Assembly (NCBI GenBank): GCA_020746995.1
Contig: JAGPXD010000001.1
Location: forward strand, 2,852,001-2,916,000
Source of the DNA: Plectosphaerella cucumerina
Taxonomy: Eukaryota; Ascomycota; Sordariomycetes; Glomerellales; Plectosphaerellaceae
Length of the DNA stretch: 64,000 nucleotides
Direction: 5' to 3'
Shown here: positions 43,546-53,029 of the stretch, piece by piece
Layout of the letters: the number at the start of each line of letters is the position of its first letter
How positions within the stretch are numbered: the first letter of the stretch is position 1
Notes under the pieces: generated by a model
The model's database searches: none
Seen by the model: the letters and a program-made list of their open reading frames with translations, nothing else
Told to the model about the DNA's origin: nothing
Made by a program: the position numbers and the translations under genes

Positions 43546-44280
43546 ATGCCGTCCGTACCGAGATCTACACTCTCCCTGCTTCTGCTCGGGTCCCTGGCTT
43601 GCGCCGTGGACCAGACGCGCGACGCGGAGCTGGTGCGCGCGCTCAGGACGAGCGCTACGGGACTCGACAGGGCAAAGCTTCTGCCAAACGATGATGACTG
43701 GCGCTTCGATTACCGGACGCACGAGTATCACACGTACGCGCCAGGGGGCGTCGTCAACGCCAACGCGGCGACGTTTCCTGCCACGGTGGGGAACGGCATG
43801 ACCATGGCGTGGGTGAGCCTCGGGCCGTGCGCGATGCTGCCGCCGCATTACCACCCGAGAGCAGCCAACTATATCGTATCTGTCGAGGGGACGACGGAGA
43901 CGTTTATGTTGTTGGAGAACGGGGCGAGGCTGGTGAAGACGACGCTGGAGGTGGGGCAGATGACGCTGTTTCCGATGGGGAGCTTGCATGCGATGCAGAA
44001 TACTGGTGAGTTGTCCGATCATTGCATGGGTTTGACCGAGCTGACGACGTTGACAGGCTGTGGAAATGCGACGCTGATATCCGCCCTGAGCTCCGAGGAC
44101 GCGGGGACGCATAACGCGGCTAATGGGCTGTTCGATTTGCCGCCGGAGATGCTGGCGGCGGCGTTTGGCGACAGGATGTCCGAGGAGCTTTCCAAGCTGG
44201 CAAAGGGCATTCCGGGCGTGGGTACTGGCGCGGCAGACGGCAGCGCGGCGTGTCTGAAGCGGTGTGAGGCGTTGAGGTGA
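43546..44280 (+). CDS. Secreted spherulin-1A/germin-like cupin
   Basis: Secreted single-domain cupin, 227 residues, exons 43546-44005 and 44057-44280. Residues 1-20 are a signal peptide (LSLLLLGSLACAV). The cupin has the first motif GPCAMLPPHYHPRAANYIVS with the metal-binding HxH pair, then VEGTTETFML, and the second motif GQMTLFPMGSLHAMQN with another His. This is the spherulin-1A branch known from slime-mould spherules and many fungi. Some germins are oxalate oxidases or superoxide dismutases, but activity is not predictable here. The 51-bp intron is a multiple of three and free of stops, so retention would add 17 residues. Start ATG at 43546 has a good CACC context. Confidence 0.88.
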   Translation: MPSVPRSTLSLLLLGSLACAVDQTRDAELVRALRTSATGLDRAKLLPNDDDWRFDYRTHEYHTYAPGGVVNANAATFPATVGNGMTMAWVSLGPCAMLPPHYHPRAANYIVSVEGTTETFMLLENGARLVKTTLEVGQMTLFPMGSLHAMQNTGELSDHCMGLTELTTLTGCGNATLISALSSEDAGTHNAANGLFDLPPEMLAAAFGDRMSEELSKLAKGIPGVGTGAADGSAACLKRCEALR

Positions 44281-44564
44281 TGAGATGTGCATGTCGAGGA
44301 CGCGTATCTGCATACCAAGGCGGCATTGGAGGTTGTTCTGATGGGTAATTGGCGGCATCGGTGATTCTTCTAATGGATAATTGGTGGCGGTCTGCTTCCT
44401 GCATCTGGTTGGGTATTTGTTCGTCCGCTTCTGCATCTGGTTGGGTATTTGTTCGTCCGCTTCTGCTTCGAGTTTGGGTATCTGATTTCTTTTCGGGCTT
44501 GTTGATAATGGTAGTCCGCGAACCATGCTGTTAGTACAATAATCATCTTTCACCACCCGATGTT
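44281..44564. other. Convergent 3' region with tandem repeats
   Basis: The 3' flank shared by the convergent cupin and ARP6 genes. It includes the 32-bp tandem duplication annotated separately. Confidence 0.5.
44401..44464 (+). repeat. 32-bp tandem duplication
   Basis: Two perfect adjacent copies of a 32-bp unit that starts GCATCTGGTTGGGTATTTGT and ends CGCTTCT, followed by a decayed partial third copy (GCTTCGAGTTTGGGTATCTG). It lies in the 3' region of the cupin gene; likely replication slippage. Confidence 0.95.
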
Positions 44565-45914
44565 CTAGGACCCCAGCTTCTGGGAGACAAAGTGGGCGCC
44601 GTTCTCCTCGTACTCCTGCTTCGTCACGCACAGGGAGGCAAACTCCGGCTGGCGGGCGAAACTGGCGGCGCCTAGCCATGTGCTCGTGATGGGGTCCGAC
44701 GGGCAAGCGACACGTACTATGCAGTCGTCCGGGACACGCTTCACCAGTTCCTTTTCCAGACGCTGGATGAAGCCGTCGATGCAGGCGTTTCCGCCTACGA
44801 CGACCACGTTAGCCAGGAGGCCAGGCCACAGGCCGATGGGTATCTCGTTGAGGGACTGCATGACGATGTCGGCGATGCCGGGCTGCGTGGAGCCAATGTC
44901 CGAGGGGTTGAAGAGGACCTCTGGCACGGTGAAGCGCTCGTTGCGAAGGGTGAGAATGTCTTCGGGGGAATCGGCGGACTGGGCGGCCAGCTTGCGGGCT
45001 TTTGTGTGCGCGGCGGGGTCGTAGTCACGCACGATGCCTTTGGAGCGCACGTGGAAGTCAGGAAGCACGTAGTCCTTTGCGATGCCGCCGCCAGTGAGGA
45101 ACGACTCGCGCTTCTCCCCACGTGTGCCCTTCCACGTCTTCTCGAGGTCGCCGGCAAAGTCGAGGGAGACGTAGCACGCCTGTTCCTTCATCTCGTTGAC
45201 AATGTATGTGTCATTACGCATGTCAAAGTGTCGGAGAGAAATGAGGCGAGCGAGGAAGTTCGTCAGGAGCTTGCCGCCGACTTCGAGGCGGCGGACGGCT
45301 GAGTGGAACAGGCGGCCGTTGTAGAGGGGCATGACTGTCGTCTGGGAGTAGCCCGAGTCGATGACGAGCATGATCTCGGCGGGGAGGATGGGAGCGGGAG
45401 CGTCCTCGGCGCGAGGGGTCTGCATGATGGCCTGGACGTCGCGGTAGGCGTTGAAGGCAGCGCCGGGCCCGCGGTGGTAGGCGGCGAAGCCATACTCCTC
45501 GAAGACGATCTGGTCGCAGTTGGAGCGCAGGGCGGGCAGCGAGTTTGGCTGCTCGGTCAGGAGCAGGCGCGTCTCTGACGGATCGCATCGCTGGTGAGGG
45601 GCAGCGCCATCGACGAACTCGCGGTCCCATATCTCCTTTTGTGCTTCCCAGTTGACGATGAAGCCCTTGTCGATGGGGCGGCGGAACTGGATCTCGCCAA
45701 AGTCGCGGCAGGCATCGAGCTCCGAGGCGACGTAGACCTTGCGCGCGCGGTCGCGCGCAATGCAGTTGGGGACTAGGCGGGGGGCATCGGGGGCCGTGGT
45801 GCCGTCGTCGTCGGCGTTGACGAAGCCGGCTTTGATGGTGTAGCCGCCATTGTCGAGGACGAGGGTTCGTGTCGGTGGAGGAGGGCCGGCGGGCTTCCTC
45901 TTCTTGGGCGGCAT
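44565..45914 (-). CDS. ARP6: Actin-related protein Arp6
   Basis: Nuclear actin-related protein, 449 residues, intronless. Arp6 is a subunit of the SWR1 complex that puts histone H2A.Z into chromatin. Actin-fold signs: TRTLVLDNGGYTIKAGF (phosphate 1), ARKVYVASELD, FRRPIDKGFIVNWEAQKEIW, RLLLTEQPNSLPALRSNCDQ, IVFEEYGFAAYHR (typical of Arp6), IMLVIDSGYSQTTVMPLYNG (phosphate 2), RRLEVGGKLLTNFL and VVVVGGNACIDGFIQRL (adenosine motif). Length agrees with yeast Arp6 (about 440). The start at 45914 gives MPPKKRKP, a basic N-terminus that may help nuclear import; in-frame codons upstream belong to the 5' leader. Confidence 0.93.
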   Translation of the reverse strand: MPPKKRKPAGPPPPTRTLVLDNGGYTIKAGFVNADDDGTTAPDAPRLVPNCIARDRARKVYVASELDACRDFGEIQFRRPIDKGFIVNWEAQKEIWDREFVDGAAPHQRCDPSETRLLLTEQPNSLPALRSNCDQIVFEEYGFAAYHRGPGAAFNAYRDVQAIMQTPRAEDAPAPILPAEIMLVIDSGYSQTTVMPLYNGRLFHSAVRRLEVGGKLLTNFLARLISLRHFDMRNDTYIVNEMKEQACYVSLDFAGDLEKTWKGTRGEKRESFLTGGGIAKDYVLPDFHVRSKGIVRDYDPAAHTKARKLAAQSADSPEDILTLRNERFTVPEVLFNPSDIGSTQPGIADIVMQSLNEIPIGLWPGLLANVVVVGGNACIDGFIQRLEKELVKRVPDDCIVRVACPSDPITSTWLGAASFARQPEFASLCVTKQEYEENGAHFVSQKLGS

Positions 45915-46655
45915 CGCAGACTCTCTTCGGGAGAGTAGGAGGGGGAGACTTCGGGGAAGAGGGACTCGGATGGGAGGGAGGGCGTGCGCGGGGAAGGGCC
46001 AGCGAGAGCCGAGGGTGTTGGGCGGGAGCTGTTGGCAGCTTCGAAAATATGCCGGGACAACGGAAGGAAGCTCGTCGTGGATCTGCCCGACCTGCCGAGG
46101 TGTGGCTGACATACACCGTGGCTGAAGGAGAAGTGGCAGTGCAGAAACAGATCCACCGTTCCGCCTGCGCCAGTCGTATTCCTCGGTTTGCAATGATGCT
46201 GATCTTCCGAATTCGACAACGGCCAAGCTCTTGGTTCAGACGACCCGCGTCTCTCGGAGTGCCAGCCGTCGAATCAGCAGCTCCAATGCGTCTACAAAGC
46301 TCTCCCTCAAAGGGCGTCGACTTCTTTTTTCAGTCCCCGGCCCTGGCAAACTTGTGCTAGCTGTCGTGGCCGCATGTCGAACATCACCCTTCCCGGTAAG
46401 GCTCAAGGCCCGTGGCAGATGATCTCTCTAAGCCCTGGACGAGCTATGGACACGTGCCTGGTCGTATTCCTCGGGCCTTTCTGAATGACGTTACTGAAGA
46501 CATACGTCAATGGCTTCCCGTCGATCCATCGTCGCGACGCGCCCTGTGGAGGATCACGACGAGGCGCATAAGTATGCCGCTCTTCGCACCCAGAACACAA
46601 TCACCGAGGTCTGTCCTGGCAGCCGCTCTCTCGAGGCACATCATCTTCAGCCAAA
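45915..46655. other. Divergent intergenic region
   Basis: About 740 bp between the divergent ARP6 and beta-lactamase-like genes. No other feature was recognised. Confidence 0.5.
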
Positions 46656-48581
46656 ATGATCTTATCTATTCCCATTCTTCTCTCCTTGGCCCCTCTTCTT
46701 GCCTGGGCAGATCTTTCGTGCCGCCCAGATGGCCCTGTGACGCCCCGTCCAACGCACCTTGGCCAGTCCGAGTCCCTTCGCCAAGTGGCCGAAAACCTCA
46801 CTTCCGTCTTCGATCAGGCTGTCGCCGGCGAGATGAGAGCCGGCTGGGCTGTGGAGAACACCAGTTTCTCCCTGGCGTTCGTCTCCTTTGACCAGGACGA
46901 CCCCGGCGTCCCCGTCTGGGAGTATCACCATCTGGCCGAGGCCAACGTCAACGGGACCAAGAACCTCACTCGCGACAGCCAGTACCTTATCGGATCGGTG
47001 ACCAAGGTCTTCGCGGATCTTGCTCTGCTGAAGAGCGGGCTGAACCTGGATGAGTCGATCACCAAGTTCCTGCCTGCACTTGCCAACTCCTCATCAGAGA
47101 TACAGTGGAACGACATCTCGTTGAGAGCTCTAGGGAGTCACTTATCAGGCATCCCGTCCAACTGTAAGTGGGCATTCACAGACCCAAACGATGACCTTTG
47201 CAAACCAACCCGCATTTAGATGGCTTTTCTGAGTATGCCTTCCTCGGGGACCTCTTCCGTTCTCTAGGATTTCCAGAAGTCAGTCCGAGTGACTATCCTA
47301 CCTGTGGGGTCATCGGTGTCAACGAAGCGTGCAACAAGCAGAGTAGGTTGCCAAGACTCCCATGTTGAACTCGTCAACAAACCCCTAGGCTGACCTGACC
47401 ACCTAACAGCTCTTTTGGAGGGGCTCGCATCGGCACTCCCAATCAGCGCCGTCAACGAACGACCGGCATACTCGAATCTTGCTTTGACGCTTCTAGCTCT
47501 GGCTATTGAAGAGAAAACAGGAGAGAACTTCACCGAGCAGATCAAGAACCACATCGCCGATCCGCTGGGTCTCAAAGCGACAGCCCCGAGTCCTGGAGAC
47601 TCGGCAGTGGCGGTCATCCCACCCATCGAAAACACATGGGGCAGCGACTATGGCCTCAACGCACCCGCCGGCGGCCTCGTGTCCACCCTCTCCGACCTGA
47701 GCCGCTTTGCCCAGTCAATCCTCTCCCGAACGGTCCTCTCTCCCGCCCAGACGCGGGCTTGGCTCAAACCCTCATCTCTCACCGGCTCGCTCCGCAGCCA
47801 GGTCGGGCTCCCATGGGAGATCTACCGACCTGAGGGCATTCTTCCAGATCATCCTTCGTACGCTGCTACCATCTACGCAAAGTCAGGCGGCGCCTACGGC
47901 TACCGCGCTCAGCTGGCACTGCTCGACTCCCATGGCGTGGCTTTCGTTCTCCTCACGGCCGGCGACATGACGGCACTGCCATTCATGTACGACGCGATGC
48001 TGTCGACATTGGTCCCCGCTATCGACGATGTGTCTCGCTCACAGGCCGAAGCACAGCTGGCTCGAAACTTCTCCTCGCCTTCATGCGGCACGCCTGGCGG
48101 GAATAATGGCACTGGAGATGCGTCCTGCGTGCAGGCCACCCTGACCCTTGACGACTCCTTCCAACTCACCTCTCTCGAGCGCAACGGCCAAGACATCCTC
48201 GCCGGCCTTGGGATCATCTGGAACAGCACCATCGGCTCGCAGCTGTCACCCATCGAACCGATCTATCGACTGTATCCCACAGAAGACGTGCGCTCTTCGA
48301 AACTTTCGGATGGGCGCGTTGTCCTCGTCGAGGCTTGGCGGTTCTGGGTCACGCAGGTGTGGAACGATCCCTCGTCGTCTGACCTGCCGGGCCAGGGGCT
48401 CTGGTCGAAAGACTGCACGAGCTGGACGCTCAATGACTGGATCCAATATGGTGGCGAGCCTGTTGATCGAATCCTCGTGGTGAGAGACGAGAAGACTGGG
48501 GAGGTCATTGGCTTGGAGGTGCCGTTCCTGAGGTCAGGGCTTCTGCTTACGAGTGGGGGCAGCAAGGAATCGAGTCGATGA
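46656..48581 (+). CDS. Secreted beta-lactamase-related (class C/penicillin-binding fold) protein
   Basis: Secreted serine hydrolase-like protein, 600 residues, exons 46656-47163, 47220-47342 and 47410-48581. A signal peptide covers residues 1-18 (IPILLSLAPLLAWA). The class C fold shows YLIGSVTKVFADLALLKSG with the S-x-x-K nucleophile motif and RPAYSNLALTLLALAIEE with Y-S-N, the second catalytic motif; AKSGGAYGYRAQLALL lies where the third motif (H/K-x-G) is expected. The last 180 residues form a separate beta-rich domain, as in fungal beta-lactamase-domain proteins used in secondary metabolism or peptide/ester hydrolysis. Several NxS/T sites suggest glycosylation. It need not act on antibiotics. 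The substrate is unknown. Confidence 0.88.
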
Positions 48582-48778
48582 CTGAGGGTGCCTTTGGAAG
48601 GGGCGCAGCTTCGGCTGGAAGGCCTAGTGGCAGGACATGACGGCCGCTGAACATCAAAGATTGAAGTCTTGTTTCCATCTGGTTCAGATGTCTTGGATCC
48701 TGTCTCCACATGCCGGTTGGCGACGATTCCGCGAAACTTGCTTGGGATGGCATTGATCTACTCGGACAAGTCTGCATC

Positions 48779-49174
48779 CTAGATGTACCTCCCAGAAGTC
48801 ATCCCGAAAAGCCCCCAAAGTGCGACGACACTCTGGTACGTGGCTCGCATCCGGGCGGAGCCGGGGGCACCGTCCTTTGCGCAGACGAGGCCGTCGGTCA
48901 CGGCCATCCAACCGACGCAGGCGAGAATGATGTCCATGGCCTCGAGGTGTCCGCCAAGGTAAGTGCCCCAAAGGGCCAGGCCGATGGTGGTGACGCGGGA
49001 GCCTTCGACGCGGATGAGGGGCCAGGCGGCGGGAGACGAAGCGATGCGTGGAGAAAGACCGTAGGTGAGGATGGCTTCCTCGGGACCGTGGCTGTAGTAC
49101 ATGAGCCCGCCGAAAGTCCAGATGGTGGACAGCAGGAGGGGTGGAATGTGCCGGAGGGCGAAGTGGTCGAGCAT
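48779..49174 (-). CDS. DUF4267-like small membrane protein
   Basis: Predicted 131-residue membrane protein, intronless, minus strand. Features: an N-terminal helix (IPPLLLSTIWTFGGLMYYSH), LTYGLSPRIASSPAAWPLIR, a helix with TTIGLALWGTYLGG, MDIILACVGWMAVTDGLVCA and a C-terminal helix near QSVVALWGLFGMTSG. This four-helix pattern with a GLSPRIA-like turn and late D-G pair resembles the DUF4267 family, which is common and uncharacterised in fungi. Start ATG at 49174; an upstream exon cannot be excluded. Confidence 0.65.
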   Translation of the reverse strand: MLDHFALRHIPPLLLSTIWTFGGLMYYSHGPEEAILTYGLSPRIASSPAAWPLIRVEGSRVTTIGLALWGTYLGGHLEAMDIILACVGWMAVTDGLVCAKDGAPGSARMRATYQSVVALWGLFGMTSGRYI

Positions 49175-50498
49175 GTTGGCGATGGATGTGGTGGCGTTGA
49201 GTGGGCCGGAGCGCTGATTGCAGCTATTGAGGCAGCTTGGATGGACGGGGGCCTATCTGAAGATGGAAGCTTGTTAGAGTGTTCTTTTTCGACCAAAAGG
49301 TGGTATCCATGGTATTTATTCTGGTTTCTAAGCAGTAGGATTTAGCATCTTGTATTTCTATTGGCACGCTCGCGTTTGCTCGGGCGGTGATCGCCACTGA
49401 TGTGCAGCAGGGATTCTGTTCCATTCGATGAAGGATGCTGACCAGCTTTGCGAGTTCTGCGAGCTTCCCCGCTAAAAGGTTGGAGGGAGAAAGGGATTCA
49501 ATAGAACGGGCTGGAATCATCATGAGGATAACGCTTGGTTGAACGACAGCCCGAGGCTGCAGAGGAGCCTTTCCTGCCGACAGCCTTCGACGCGTACATG
49601 TAACAGTCCTGCCAGTCAACCAGTGGCAATGCTGGTGCCTGATCAACCGCCACAAACTCTCGTGACACGGACACGATGCTCTTCTTCCCCTGCTTCGGTG
49701 GCCCCGAGATACCATCAATGCCATCGGGGAGAACATCCGATTCTCTTCTTGGCAACGGACGCATCTTCCGGTTCCCATCAAGAAAATGTCCGGGCTCGAC
49801 CCCATCGTGGCTACTACATCACCCCCAACTTGAAGTCCCCTCGGCATCCGACTGCCGGTATAGCCGCCAACTTGGAGCTCAAAAAAATGCAGTGCACAGG
49901 GGCTTGATTTCAGGCTGAACTTCCATATTGCCCCGAAGGCACCATGACGGCATCATCTCAAGATGATTCAGCCAAATCCCCAAAGTCCAGACCAGCGCGG
50001 CCCGAGGGAGATGAGCATTGATTGAGCCAGAGTCGCAGGTTGACAGCACCCCCAATCAGGCAAGAGCCGCAAGACCCCGGATGAAACGAGCGCAGCGCCC
50101 ACAGGGCGACCGTGCTAACTGCTTGGGGGCTGCGGACGCCGACACCGTGGGGCCGCGATGGGTGCATGATGACCCCTGAATGCTGTCTTTTCATTTACCA
50201 GAGTTGCCAGCATCCGTGAGCTTTACCGCAATCAGGTTATCGCCGGCTGCCGACCACGCGAAGTTGAACCTGGGGACGGGGGTACGACCCCTGCAGTCAC
50301 GGTAGTCCCGGGGGATTTATTGATTCCAATGGCCTCGGCCGAGTCGCTCGAGTATAACTGTCGACGGGTCCCTTGATTTACTCTGTTTTCCAGTCCTTCC
50401 TTCAGTTGGCCCCTCATCGTCTGTCTCTCTTTCAATACAGTCTCGCTTTTTCAACCCCAGTCTTTCGCTTCCACGCATATCTCGACGATCTGCCCATC
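49175..50498. other. Divergent intergenic region
   Basis: About 1.3 kb between the DUF4267-like gene and the xylanase gene. It includes the xylanase promoter, with a pyrimidine-rich stretch just before the start. I searched for the XlnR element GGCTAA by eye and found none here. No gene is called. Confidence 0.5.
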
Positions 50499-51883
50499 AT
50501 GAACACTCTTGTCTTCCTTCTTTCTATCGCCCCTGCGGCCGTCTTCGCCCAGGCACCCCTGTGGGGACAGTGTAAGTCGCATCACGAATCTGTCATCTGA
50601 ACTGGTCGCTGACACGACGATAGGCGGTGGCCAGGGCTGGACCGGTCCCACGACCTGTGTCTCTGGGGCAGTCTGCAAGGTCAACAAGTAAGTCGGATCA
50701 CTCGTCAATATCTCCCTTCGACAGCCAACTAACCCCACCAGCAACTGGTACTCGCAGTGCGTGCAGGGTTCCGCGGGCGGAAACCCTCCCGCCGCCGTCA
50801 CCACAACCGCCAAGACGACCCTCGTCGCCGTCACCACGAGCATCGCAAAGACCACGACCGCTCCCGCTGCCAGCACGGCCACCGCTGCTCCTCCCGCCAC
50901 CGGAGGGTCTACCAGCAACACCCTCGACGCAAAGTACAAGGCCAAGGGCAAGCTCTACTTCGGCACCGAGATCGACCACTACCACCTCAACAACCAGCCC
51001 CTCCTCGCCCTCGTCAAGAGCGACTTTGGCCAGATCACCCACGAGAACAGCATGAAGTGGGATGCCATTGAGCGTGCGTCCAGAGCCCCGTTCTTCCTCT
51101 ACCTTGCCTACGACTAACACACCCCCAGCCAGCCGCAACACCTTCACCTTCACCAACGCCGACAAGGTCGTCGACTTCGCCGTCGCCAACGGCAAGAAGG
51201 TCCGCGGCCACACCCTTGTTTGGCACTCCCAGCTCCCCCAGTGGGTCAAGGACATCACCGACCGCGCCACCCTGACCGCGGTCATCCAGAACCACGTCAC
51301 GACCATGGTCACTCGCTACAAGGGAAAGATTCTGCAATGGGACGTCGTCAACGAGATCTTCGCCGAGGACGGCTCCATGCGCGACAGCGTCTTCTCCCGC
51401 GTCCTCGGCGAGGACTTTGTCGGCATCGCCTTCCGCGCCGCCCGTGCCGCTGACCCCGCCGCCAAGCTCTACATCAACGACTACAACCTCGACATCGCCT
51501 CCTACGCCAAGGTCACCCGCGGTATGGTTGAGAAGGTCAACAAGTGGGTTGCCGCCGGTGTGCCCATTGACGGCATCGGTTCCCAGGCTCACCTTGCCGC
51601 TCCCGGTGGCTTCAACCCTGCCTCGGGCGTCCCCGCTGCCCTGAAGGCTCTGGCTGCCGCCAACGTCAAGGAGATTGCCGTCACTGAGCTTGATATTGCC
51701 GGCGCCGCCGCTGCCGACTACGTTACCGTTGCCAAGGCCTGCCTTGACATCCCCAAGTGTGTCGGCGTCACCGTCTGGGGCGTCTCTGACAAGGACAGCT
51801 GGAGGGCGAGCAGCACTCCCCTGCTGTTCGATGCCAGCTACAAGCCCAAGGCTGCCTACACGGCTGTCCTTGCTGCCATTTAA
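50499..51883 (+). CDS. GH10 endo-beta-1,4-xylanase with N-terminal CBM1
   Basis: Secreted xylanase, 407 residues, exons 50499-50571, 50624-50687, 50742-51073 and 51129-51883. Signal peptide about residues 1-17 (VFLLSIAPAAVFA). CBM1 at about 20-53 (WGQCGGQGWTGPTTC ... NNWYSQC), split over the first three exons. A Thr/Ala-rich linker follows, then the GH10 domain: GTEIDHYHLN, ITHENSMKWDAIE, GHTLVWHSQLPQWV, ILQWDVVNEIF with the acid/base Glu, IGSQAHL, IAVTELDIAG with the nucleophile Glu, and GVTVWGVSDKDSWR. All catalytic and subsite motifs are intact, so activity on glucuronoxylan or arabinoxylan is expected. It pairs functionally with the CBM1 esterase at 7914-9145. Confidence 0.96.
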
Positions 51884-53029
51884 AGCTGTCGGCCCTTCTT
51901 CTTCTGTACATACTTTGCCAACATAAGTCAATAGAGGCACTTTGCCAATATGAGCTACATCTGTGAGAGGTTGTATTCGATTTCCTGGGTTTACGCCTCG
52001 ATCTGAACATAGGAAAAAATGAGGCTCCGATCGATGGCATGGGATGTTGATAGGTGCCTGGGCACCACACCAAATGGAAGCTGGCTTGGAGGCTGCCAGA
52101 GATTCATTCGTGGTGGCGCTCACGACACGACATCAAGCAGCATTAACAAGCCATCCATCAGCCACCTCCCAGCAATCCAACATAAATACTCGGGACTAAT
52201 TCTTCCTCTCATCTGAATTGACCCTAAAGTTTTCTCAGACCAAATTACTCTGCCAGAATCACACCATCGTCTCTCAATCACTACACAATATTTGCAATCA
52301 CAGGCACTCCCGTCTCAAGATTCGTTACCCATCCGCACCCCCTCTAAGTCCAAGTCAGTCCGACTGCTGGGCTCCAGGACGGGAACGAGACCTCACCGAC
52401 TTTTCTCGCTGCGCTCACTTCGACCTGGGCCCCCTTGCTGAGCTACGCAAGTTGACCATCTACTATGCCTGGGAAGATAGGGGACTTTATCAGCCGCCGC
52501 CCCCGAGAAGCCAGGCAAACACTCCTAGCCAAGTCAGCGAACCGTCCGAGTCAACCCTCGCCAAAATCCCGAGCATCATCAGCTCTTTCACGTCGACCAT
52601 GTTCAGCTTTCTTGATTCGTCGTCAGAGACAAAGTCAAAGCCAAGTGCAACTTCCCAAAGTCCTCACCTCCAAGAAGACTATCTCTACCATTAAAGAAAA
52701 TCGAAAAGAGGCAAAGCTTGCAGGCGCTGCGCTTGGCTTGGATAGGGGATGGCCCAGCAGCGCTATGCTGGATTCTATTGACTCCCTCGCCGATACAAGA
52801 GCAACGACACAGGGGGGGACCTCCTAGAATCAGACGTGTATCAGACAGCACCAATGAAGCATTGTCCCATGTTACTCAGATGAATTGAGAGCAGATATCA
52901 TTGCAATCTTGACCTTGTCTGTGACAGTGAATTCGTTGTCGATCAAGACGGCATCACGAGGACTCAAGTGCACGAACTGGAGTTGCCAGGTACTGTTGCA
53001 TTGGCTATGCGCAAAGTAAATTAAAGTAC
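51884..53029. other. Convergent intergenic region
   Basis: About 1.15 kb between convergent genes. An open frame of 120 codons (52465-52827) is Ser/Arg/Lys-rich; overlapping frames look equally plausible, so no gene is called. Confidence 0.4.

Noticed and set aside
49224..49847. Possible gene of 207 residues on the minus strand
   Set aside because: Irregular composition, no signature; overlaps the upstream region of the DUF4267-like gene.
51035..52123. Open frame antisense to the GH10 xylanase
   Set aside because: 362 Gly/Asp/Val-rich codons on the other strand of an unambiguous xylanase exon; an artefact.
52465..52827. Possible small protein of 120 residues
   Set aside because: Has an ATG, but a competing frame over the same bases looks equally protein-like and no homology is recognised; left uncalled.
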